DNA from: Rhodospirillales bacterium
GTDB lineage: Bacteria; Pseudomonadota; Alphaproteobacteria; Acetobacterales; Acetobacteraceae
Direction: 5' to 3'
Length of the DNA stretch: 10,554 nucleotides
Assembly: GCA_018971905.1 (NCBI GenBank)
Contig: JAGWZS010000041.1
Span: 1 to 10,554, forward strand
Shown here piece by piece: positions 5,979-10,554 of this stretch. The first letter of the stretch is position 1. The number at the start of each line of letters is the position of its first letter. The notes beneath the pieces were generated by a model. That model was not told the DNA's origin, did not search any database, and saw only the letters and a program-made list of their open reading frames with translations. Position numbers and translations under genes: made by a program.

Positions 5979-7408
5979 GGCTCTGCCTGCTGCCGCAAAG
6001 CCTGGCGCGGCGCACCATTCTGTTCCTGCTGGTGGGGTTCGCCTTTATCCAGATGCTCGGGCTGCTGGTGCACACGGTCAACCAGATCAAGCTGGAACGG
6101 TTGGTGGATGAGCAGGAATTCGCCACCCGTGCCGCCATCATCTACCGCCATATCGCCCTGGCCCAGCCTGGAGACCGGGCGATGGTGGCTGCCAAGGAGC
6201 CCGTGCCCAAAGACGATACCGTAAGCCTGACGCTAAACCCGCCGCTGGAGGGCACGGTGCGGATGCCCTTGCCGATGGCCGAGGCTGTGCGGGCCGGGAT
6301 TTTTAGTTATGGCATACCACCCAACCTGCGCCCGCGCGGAATTGTGTTGCGGGTGGCGCTGCATCCGCTTCGGCTGATTGTGAGCTTTGGCCTGCCGGAT
6401 GGGCTGTTGTTTCCGCTACCCATGCCCGGCGGGCCAACGCCCGATGGCGCCCCGCCGGATATGATGTGGCCTCCGCCGGACCAATTATTGCCGCCCTTGA
6501 TGTGGCTGACCGTCACCACGGAGCTGCATCCGCCGGCACCTTGGCGCTCCCCCGGGTTTGCCACAGCCTTCATTGTGATGATGTTGCTGGGCGGCGTGGT
6601 GATTACCCTGGCGGTGCGGCAGCTGCTGGTGCCGGTGAAAACACTGGCCGCGGCGGCGGAACTTTTTGGGCGCGACGTGGTAAACGCCAAACCCCTGCCG
6701 GAGGTGGGGCCAAGCGAGATCGTCACCGCCGCCCGCGCCTTTAACACCATGGCGGCGCGTATCCGCCGGTTTGTGGAAGACCGCACCTTTCTGCTCACCG
6801 CCATTGGGCATGATTTGCGCACGCCGATCACGCGGCTGAAGCTGCGCGCGGAATACATGGAAGACGACGAGCAGCGCGCGAAGATGCTGGCGGACCTTGA
6901 CGAGATGGAAGCCATGGTTTCCGCCACCCTTGCCTTTGGCAAGGACATTACCACCACCGAGCCGCTGGCCCGGTTGGACCTTGCCAGCCTGCTGCGCACC
7001 ATCGTGGATGAAACCGCCGATATGGAGCCTGAGCGCGCGGCGGCAACAGATTATCAAGGCCCGCAGCATTTGCCCATCAATGCGCGGCCGCTGGCGCTAA
7101 AGCGCGCGCTGAGCAATCTCATCACCAACGCGGTGAAATATGGCGATGCCGCGCGGGTAACGCTGCACGCCCCTGCGAAGGGCGTGGTGCGGATCGATAT
7201 CGACGATGAAGGCCCTGGCATTCCGCCTGAAGAGATGGAGCGTGTGTTCGAGCCATTTCGGCGGCTGGAGACCAGCCGCAACCGCGAGACCGGCGGCTCC
7301 GGGCTGGGGCTTTCCATCGCCCGCAATATTGTGCGCGCCCATGGCGGGGATATTGTGCTGACAAACCAGGAAAAAGGCTTGCGGGTGACGGTAACGCTGC
7401 CGGTTTAG
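5975..7408 (+). CDS. EnvZ-like membrane sensor histidine kinase
   Basis: A 477-residue inner-membrane kinase. There is a short cytoplasmic N-terminus, TM1 at about 14-34, a periplasmic region of about 160 residues and TM2 at about 195-214. HAMP follows at about 215-268, then the dimerisation helix with His279 in AIGHDLRTPITRLKLR. The ATPase domain has the N box LSNLITNAVKYG (379-390), G1 DIDDEGPGIP (408-417) and G2 GGSGLGLSIA (440-449). All key residues are present, so it should autophosphorylate and signal to the regulator upstream. The H box is of the EnvZ type. The periplasmic region has an unusual Pro/Met-rich stretch (about 148-175). Translation likely starts at TTG 5975, whose last two bases belong to the regulator's TGA (4-base overlap), with GGAG 5 bases upstream, so the two are translationally coupled. 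Confidence 0.93.
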   Translation: MRLCLLPQSLARRTILFLLVGFAFIQMLGLLVHTVNQIKLERLVDEQEFATRAAIIYRHIALAQPGDRAMVAAKEPVPKDDTVSLTLNPPLEGTVRMPLPMAEAVRAGIFSYGIPPNLRPRGIVLRVALHPLRLIVSFGLPDGLLFPLPMPGGPTPDGAPPDMMWPPPDQLLPPLMWLTVTTELHPPAPWRSPGFATAFIVMMLLGGVVITLAVRQLLVPVKTLAAAAELFGRDVVNAKPLPEVGPSEIVTAARAFNTMAARIRRFVEDRTFLLTAIGHDLRTPITRLKLRAEYMEDDEQRAKMLADLDEMEAMVSATLAFGKDITTTEPLARLDLASLLRTIVDETADMEPERAAATDYQGPQHLPINARPLALKRALSNLITNAVKYGDAARVTLHAPAKGVVRIDIDDEGPGIPPEEMERVFEPFRRLETSRNRETGGSGLGLSIARNIVRAHGGDIVLTNQEKGLRVTVTLPV

Positions 7409-7409
7409 A

Positions 7410-7462
7410 GTGCGATGGCTTCAGGTCTGCTCGCACAGCAAGCGAGCCTAAAGTCATCGCAC
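7410..7462. terminator. long imperfect hairpin after the kinase gene
   Basis: Starting 2 bases past the kinase stop, GTGCGATG (7410-7417) pairs with CATCGCAC (7455-7462) and GCTCGC (7429-7434) pairs with GCGAGC (7442-7447) around a 7-base loop, with an asymmetric internal region between. The position suits 3'-end formation, but no T-run follows on the plus strand. Confidence 0.45.
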
Positions 7463-7483
7463 CCTAAGGCCGGCGCACCCTAA
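7458..7483 (+). repeat. short direct repeat CGCACCCTAA
   Basis: CGCACCCTAA occurs at 7458-7467 and again at 7474-7483, 16 bases start to start, between the kinase's terminal hairpin and the riboswitch. It may be a regulator site for the riboswitch transcript or a slippage product. Confidence 0.5.
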
Positions 7484-7526
7484 ACAGTCGATAGACATTT
7501 CAGCATCCCCCGCATAAGCTCGGCGA

Positions 7527-7676
7527 GATGGTTTCTCGTGAGAGAATGAAAAGGGAACCGGGTGAAAATCCTGGGCTGCCCCCGCAACTGTCAGCGGAGA
7601 GCCAACCGCCAATTGCCACTGGGAAACCGGGAAGGCGGCGGAAGGTGAAGACCCGCGAGCCAGGAGACCTGCCATC
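7527..7676 (+). promoter_or_regulatory. cobalamin riboswitch
   Basis: The conserved core is clear. GGGAAC with GGTGAAAATCC and CTGCCCCCGCAACTGT lies at about 7552-7591, followed by a variable arm with CCACTGGGAAACCGGGAAGG, GAAGACCCGCGAG, and the B12 box AGCCAGGAGACCTGCC at 7658-7673. Outer bases GATGG (7527-7531) and CCATC (7672-7676) can pair as P1. It binds adenosylcobalamin or a relative and usually lowers expression when B12 is plentiful. It lies 105 bases before the NiCoT start, consistent with feedback on cobalt uptake. The promoter should lie between the kinase end and 7526, but no strong hexamers are visible. Confidence 0.95.
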
Positions 7677-7726
7677 GATGAGCGTCAGCGTAAACGCATC
7701 GGGCGGGGTGTCCTGGTGGGAGAGCC

Positions 7727-7776
7727 TTTTGCCGGGCGAGCCTTGTTTGCGATGACAACGCTTGAACGAGGCAAAA
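7727..7776 (+). promoter_or_regulatory. hairpin covering the NiCoT ribosome binding site
   Basis: TTTTGCC (7727-7733) is complementary to GGCAAAA (7770-7776). Inside, CGAGC can pair with GCTTG (one wobble) and TTGT with ACAA around an 8-base loop. The right arm takes in two bases of the only Shine-Dalgarno-like GAGG (7768-7771) upstream of the NiCoT ATG at 7782. It is therefore a good candidate for the riboswitch's translational expression platform. An upstream stem, CGATG..CGT with ACGCATCG around 7676-7701, could be the competing fold. Confidence 0.5.
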
Positions 7777-7781
7777 AATTT

Positions 7782-8822
7782 ATGGAACAAATCTTCAAAG
7801 GCGACGCCAGGCTGCGCGCCAAACTCATTTTCATCTATCTGTTTCTGGTGGCGCTGAATATCGGCGCCTGGACCTGGGCGCTTATCTGCTTCCACAACCA
7901 GCCGGTGATGCTGGGCACGTCTCTGCTGGCTTACACGTTCGGCCTGCGCCACGCGGTGGATGCCGACCACATCGCGGCCATAGACAACGTGACGCGCAAG
8001 CTGATGCAGGAGGGCAAGAAACCAGTATCGGTCGGGTTCTTCTTTTCCATCGGCCATTCGCTGGTGCTGCTGATCGGCGTGATGATGATCGCGCTCGCGG
8101 CGATGACGTTGACGGATAAGTTCAATCACTACAACAACGTCGCCAATATTTGCGGCACGTTGGTGTCCACCGGCTTTCTGCTGCTCATCGCGGCGATGAA
8201 TCTGACGATTGCCGTTTCCGTTTATCGCAACTTCATCCATGTGCGCCGCGGCGGGGCCTATGTGGATGAAGATTTCGATCTGCTGCTGAACAAGCGCGGG
8301 GTGCTGGCGCGGCTGTTCCGCCCCTTGTTCCGGCTGGTGCATGAAAGCTGGCACATGGCGCCGCTCGGGTTTTTGTTTGGGTTGGGGTTTGATACCGCGA
8401 CGGAGGTGACGCTGCTTGGCATTGCCTCCACGCAAGCCATGCACGGTATGGGGCTTTGGTCGATTCTTGCCTTTCCGCTGCTGTTCGCGGCCGGAATGTC
8501 GCTGATTGACACGACGGACGGCATCATGATGCTTGGTGCATATAACTGGGCATTCGTGAAGCCAATACGCAAACTATATTACAATCTCACCATCACGATT
8601 GTGTCCGCCATGGTGGCGCTGGTGGTTGGCGGCATAGAGGGGCTGGGGCTGATTGCCGATGAATTCGGGCTGCAAGGCCGGTTCTGGGGCGGCATCGGCG
8701 CGCTGAACGATCATTTCGGGGCGCTTGGCTATATCATCATTGGCATCTTTGCGGCGAGTTGGCTGGTATCGACGTTGATCTACAAGTTCAGGCGTTATGA
8801 TGAGATGGAAATCGTGGAGTAG
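7782..8822 (+). CDS. NiCoT-family nickel/cobalt permease
   Basis: An inner-membrane high-affinity transporter of 346 residues with about eight hydrophobic segments. The family signature RHAVDADHIAAIDNVTR (56-72), with the His-x4-Asp-His metal motif, sits in the second segment. Further signatures are FFFSIGHSLV (86-95), LGFDTATEV (201-209) and GMSLIDTTDG (238-247). Family members HoxN, NixA and NicT import Ni2+ and/or Co2+ using the membrane potential. The cobalamin riboswitch upstream and cobF downstream indicate cobalt for B12 as the physiological cargo. Specificity cannot be read from sequence. ATG at 7782 was chosen because it gives the normal short N-terminus and follows GAGG at 10 bases. 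The frame is open to GTG 7716 and ATG 7752, but those lie in the regulatory leader. Confidence 0.93.
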   Translation: MEQIFKGDARLRAKLIFIYLFLVALNIGAWTWALICFHNQPVMLGTSLLAYTFGLRHAVDADHIAAIDNVTRKLMQEGKKPVSVGFFFSIGHSLVLLIGVMMIALAAMTLTDKFNHYNNVANICGTLVSTGFLLLIAAMNLTIAVSVYRNFIHVRRGGAYVDEDFDLLLNKRGVLARLFRPLFRLVHESWHMAPLGFLFGLGFDTATEVTLLGIASTQAMHGMGLWSILAFPLLFAAGMSLIDTTDGIMMLGAYNWAFVKPIRKLYYNLTITIVSAMVALVVGGIEGLGLIADEFGLQGRFWGGIGALNDHFGALGYIIIGIFAASWLVSTLIYKFRRYDEMEIVE

Positions 8823-8853
8823 AGTCGCGCCAGGGGCCGGGCGGTCAAATCCG

Positions 8854-8937
8854 CTACTCCACACCGAAGGCGTAGGTGAGGAAGAGGAAAGTTGTAGTTA
8901 CGTGGGCGGGTTTCGACCCGATATGGTCATTCGCGAG
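8854..8937 (-). pseudogene. possible remnant of an outer-membrane protein C-terminus
   Basis: The minus strand reads LANDHIGSKPAHVTTTFLFL followed by TYAFGVE and a TAG at 8854-8856. The alternating hydrophobic/polar pattern is what a last transmembrane beta strand would show. No upstream domain of a porin or receptor precedes it: the frame soon becomes low-quality and ends near 9051. It may be a decayed gene end or chance. Confidence 0.2.
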
Positions 8938-8987
8938 GCTGGGGCCTGCCCCTAAAGCAGCCGATCCCCGCAAAAGCGAAACGTAAG

Positions 8988-9042
8988 TGTCGCTAATTTT
9001 GTCGCGTTCAAAAAGTGCTTTGCGGCAAAAACGCGCGACAAA
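8988..9042. repeat. clustered TGTCGC half-site words and inverted repeat
   Basis: TGTCGCTAA at 8988-8996 is followed directly by TTTTGTCGCG (8997-9006). TTTGTCGCG (8998-9006) has a perfect inverted partner CGCGACAAA at 9034-9042, 27 bases on. The same hexamer heads both arms of the palindrome at 9084-9111, giving five TGTCGC/GCGACA words in about 124 bases. Accessory recombinase sites are possible. Confidence 0.5.
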
Positions 9043-9083
9043 TGAATGCAACGAAAAACAATCGGTTGTGCCTCACCATAGCC

Positions 9084-9111
9084 TGTCGCATAATTTACAA
9101 GTTATGCGACA
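9084..9111. repeat. 28-bp palindromic recombinase-like site, left copy
   Basis: The arms TGTCGCATAA (9084-9093) and TTATGCGACA (9102-9111) are perfect inverted repeats around TTTACAAG, and the palindrome extends three more pairs on each side (13-bp arms in total, 9081-9114). Length, AT-rich centre and outer TGTC resemble a crossover site for a serine resolvase of the Tn3/gamma-delta type. The arm-spacer-arm layout could also suit a tyrosine (Xer-like) recombinase with an 8-bp spacer. A related copy lies at 10151-10178. Confidence 0.65.
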
Positions 9112-9139
9112 GGCGGTGTCTGGGTTGGGGGGATAGCGG

Positions 9140-9151
9140 AATGGCAGCTTT
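9140..9151 (+). repeat. 12-base word AATGGCAGCTTT, left copy
   Basis: AATGGCAGCTTT begins 29 bases after the left 28-bp palindrome. The identical word begins 30 bases after the right palindrome (10208-10219). The repeated spacing marks the two ends as copies of one element about 68 bases long, in the same orientation. Confidence 0.7.
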
Positions 9152-9198
9152 CTGCTAAGTTACGTATCATTCGGACGTTAATGCGGCTGGAGCCAGCG

Positions 9199-10047
9199 AT
9201 GCGTAGCTTCGTCTTTATGGTGACTTTTATTTGTATGCCTGTTTTCTCCCAGGCTCAGTCAGTCATTGCCCCGAAGGTGCTAACCATTGCCTCTGCAGGT
9301 GAAGTTACATCTATACCCGTGACCGGCTGTAATGAGCAGGGGATGGTCGGAGATGCCTCGACTCCCCCCGCTACATCGATATCGCTCAAAATTAACCCGG
9401 CCATCGCAGCACACCTATCACTCTATTACGGATTAAACCTGTTTGTGCTCGCGCCGCGCGGATGGATATGCGCTGTTACGCAAGGCGCGGACGGCTCATA
9501 TCTCATTGCCCGACCGGGTCTTGGTGAAGGGCCTCTCGGGCCGGCGATATATATCGAAAATTTCCCACAAGACCCAAATGGATGGGCAATGATCGCGGCT
9601 TATGGCGGAACATACTTTCCAAAGATGGTTTCGAATGTATCAGACGCCGTCAAACAGCTAAACGAACAAGGTGGTAATACAACGTTGAGGCAATTCCTCG
9701 CGCCGAGATATCCCAAAGATCAAATAAAATATCTAAATAATTCAGTTTTGACATACATGACCCCGCCTGGAAAGCAAGGGTTGGGAACCATCATAGGCCA
9801 CGGCCTTCCATCAGATTTTCGAAACGATCCTAATATTTCCCAGGCTGTTTCCCGCCTCCCAACATACGGTATCGTGGGCGTAGTCAGCCAGCCGGACACG
9901 CAATTTCTTAATCTTATGACGATACGCCTTCCGGCGAACGAGGCATCATTTTATTCAACGATCATGGGCTTCACAGCGCATTGCCAACCCTTCGATCAAA
10001 GTGCGGCTTGTGTCAGTGCCATGAATTTTTTGAATGAGGACAAGTAA
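9199..10047 (+). CDS. exported orphan protein in a repeat-bounded, lower-GC segment
   Basis: A protein of 282 residues with a Sec signal peptide, MRSFVFMVTFICMPVFSQAQS, probably cleaved near residue 20. The mature chain has no transmembrane segment. It opens with KVLTIASAGEVTSIPVTGC, then a block with APRGWICAVTQGADGSYLIA (about 84-103), which resembles an APRGW-x-C motif I associate with uncharacterised exported proteobacterial proteins. Long neutral segments follow, and the end has two cysteines (CQPF..AACVSAM). I do not recognise the family and give no function. ATG at 9199 is preferred over 9181 because GGAG lies 6 bases upstream and the signal peptide then starts cleanly. Base composition falls to about half GC, with more A-rich codons than its neighbours, a sign of separate origin. 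Confidence 0.8.
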   Translation: MRSFVFMVTFICMPVFSQAQSVIAPKVLTIASAGEVTSIPVTGCNEQGMVGDASTPPATSISLKINPAIAAHLSLYYGLNLFVLAPRGWICAVTQGADGSYLIARPGLGEGPLGPAIYIENFPQDPNGWAMIAAYGGTYFPKMVSNVSDAVKQLNEQGGNTTLRQFLAPRYPKDQIKYLNNSVLTYMTPPGKQGLGTIIGHGLPSDFRNDPNISQAVSRLPTYGIVGVVSQPDTQFLNLMTIRLPANEASFYSTIMGFTAHCQPFDQSAACVSAMNFLNEDK

Positions 10048-10051
10048 CAAA

Positions 10052-10068
10052 GGTGGGCAACGCCCGCC
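10052..10068. terminator. short hairpin just after the orphan gene
   Basis: GGTGGGC (10052-10058) and GCCCGCC (10062-10068) pair with one T-G wobble around AAC, starting 5 bases past the stop. No T-run follows, so intrinsic termination is doubtful. Confidence 0.35.
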
Positions 10069-10116
10069 CAAATTGCCGGGTGTCTGCTTGCAGGCACACG
10101 GAAATTCGGCCGGCAC

Positions 10117-10136
10117 GACCGTCTTGGTCATTTTTT
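10117..10136 (+). terminator. weak terminator candidate with T6 run
   Basis: GACC-GTCTT-GGTC is followed by ATTTTTT. The stem is only 4 bp, but the T-run is the best in this region. Alternatively, CTTGGTC (10123-10129) pairs perfectly with GACCAAG (10142-10148), which would place the T-run in a loop. The two folds compete. Confidence 0.35.
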
Positions 10137-10150
10137 GCCAGGACCAAGTT

Positions 10151-10178
10151 TGTCGCATAACTCAGGATTTGTGCGACA
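10151..10178. repeat. 28-bp palindromic recombinase-like site, right copy
   Basis: TGTCGCATAA (10151-10160), an 8-base spacer CTCAGGAT, and TTGTGCGACA (10169-10178) match the left copy in length and layout. The left arm is identical and the right arm differs at one base. Spacers differ (TTTACAAG versus CTCAGGAT), so direct recombination between these exact two copies is not simply predicted. Confidence 0.65.
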
Positions 10179-10207
10179 AGGCAGACGGTAGCCGACGCGC
10201 CAGTTGC

Positions 10208-10219
10208 AATGGCAGCTTT
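10208..10219 (+). repeat. 12-base word AATGGCAGCTTT, right copy
   Basis: Identical to 9140-9151 and at nearly the same distance from its 28-bp palindrome. It lies about 50 bases past the end of cobF on the plus-strand map, in non-coding sequence. Confidence 0.7.
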
Positions 10220-10271
10220 ATCGCCATGCCGTTCCAAACCGGCCCTTCCGCTCCCGGCCCAAGTTCGCCCT

Positions 10272-10554
10272 TCATTCCTGCCGCCGCAAAATATAGATAT
10301 CCATAATCCACCCATACTCCGCCCGTGCGGCGGCGCGAATTTGCCTAATCTCCGGCCCGGTATCCGCCAGCGGGCCGGCGCGGATTATCTGCCGCTCCAT
10401 GCCCAGATATGCGCCCCACCAGATGTGCACACCCTCCGGGTCCAGCACCTCAAACGCGCAGCCTGCATCCAGCATCACCACCAGCGTGTCCACACCCTCC
10501 GGCCAGCCTTGCGCGCGCAACTGCCGCCCGGTGGTAACCAAAAAGGGCTGGCCG
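10272..10554 (-). CDS. cobF: precorrin-6A synthase (deacetylating), C-terminal part
   Basis: The visible 93 residues run from the right window edge to TGA at 10272-10274. They read GQPFLVTTGRQLRAQGW, then DTLVVMLDAGCAFEVLDPEG, IWWGAYLGMERQI and AAARAEYGWIMDIYILRR, the conserved end of CobF. CobF is the SAM-dependent methyltransferase of the aerobic (late cobalt insertion) cobalamin pathway; it methylates C-1 and releases acetate to make precorrin-6A in the cytoplasm. The gene clearly continues beyond the window, so the in-frame TTG at 10541 is not its start. It converges on the orphan gene. Its presence beside a riboswitch-controlled cobalt permease suggests a cobalamin locus to the right. 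Confidence 0.88.
   Translation of the reverse strand, partial: GQPFLVTTGRQLRAQGWPEGVDTLVVMLDAGCAFEVLDPEGVHIWWGAYLGMERQIIRAGPLADTGPEIRQIRAAARAEYGWIMDIYILRRQE

Larger units (their letters stand above)
8823..9083. other. intergenic stretch with small hairpins
   Basis: No intact gene is seen between the permease stop and the first 28-bp palindrome. Small structures are CGGGT-TTCG-ACCCG at 8907-8920 and GGGG-CCTG-CCCC at 8941-8952, neither with a T-run. The right half becomes A-rich and holds repeated TGTCGC words. Confidence 0.5.

Noticed and set aside
7716..7781. N-terminal extension of the NiCoT permease from GTG 7716 or ATG 7752
   Set aside because: It would put 10-22 non-family residues in front of the usual start and code through the hairpin region; no ribosome binding site precedes either codon.
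7500..8444. Minus-strand open frame antisense to the riboswitch and NiCoT gene
   Set aside because: Rich in His, Gln and Arg with no domain; the opposite strand holds a clear riboswitch and a permease with family signatures.
8854..9051. Treating this minus-strand frame as an intact 65-residue gene
   Set aside because: The N-terminal half lies over the repeated TGTCGC region and looks random; only the last 27 residues look protein-like, so it is listed as a possible remnant only.
9081..9114. Reading the left 13-bp palindrome as the intrinsic terminator of the permease gene
   Set aside because: It lies 259 bases past the stop, has no T-run, and has a related copy at the far side of the next gene with a matching flanking 12-mer, which points to a repeat element.
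10272..10541. Complete small gene starting at TTG 10541
   Set aside because: The frame stays open to the window edge and the protein matches the end of CobF, so the TTG is internal.

Overview
The window reads as alphaproteobacterial chromosome, most likely from the family Acetobacteraceae. GC content is high (about 60% or more by eye), the genes are compact, there is a stand-alone Hint_2-type protein of the kind common in acetic-acid bacteria and their acidophilic relatives, an alphaproteobacterial-type ornithine decarboxylase, an OmpR/EnvZ-like two-component pair, and the aerobic-pathway cobalamin gene cobF. The family assignment is an inference from protein resemblance, not a database result.

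Left part (1-4484). The 3' end of mnmE (tRNA GTPase) runs rightwards and stops one base before a leftward block. Read in its own direction, that block is: ornithine decarboxylase (3315-4436) with a structured leader; a Hint-domain protein (2126-3133) behind an AT-rich promoter with a 5'-UTR hairpin; a dienelactone-hydrolase-family enzyme (1314-2015); and, overlapping its end, a Tat-exported six-hairpin-glycosidase-like protein (167-1354).

Middle part (4647-7483). A small secreted protein of unknown function (4673-5089, minus) is divergent from an OmpR-family response regulator (5259-5978, plus). The regulator overlaps its sensor kinase (5975-7408) by 4 bases, with a TTG start. The shared intergenic region holds palindromes and a direct repeat that could be regulator targets. 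A long imperfect hairpin closes the operon.

Right part (7527-10554). A cobalamin riboswitch (7527-7676), followed by a hairpin that covers the likely ribosome binding site, precedes a NiCoT-family nickel/cobalt permease (7782-8822). At the right edge, cobF (precorrin-6A synthase) enters on the minus strand. The two point to B12-controlled cobalt uptake next to a cobalamin synthesis locus. Between them sits a lower-GC, exported orphan protein (9199-10047). It is bracketed by two related 28-bp palindromic sites (9084-9111 and 10151-10178), each followed about 29 bases later by the same 12-base word. This repeat-bounded segment is the most unusual thing in the window. It looks like a mobile or recombinase-exchanged cassette inserted between cobalt-uptake and cobalamin-synthesis genes. 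No recombinase or transposase gene, tRNA, rRNA or CRISPR array is visible.
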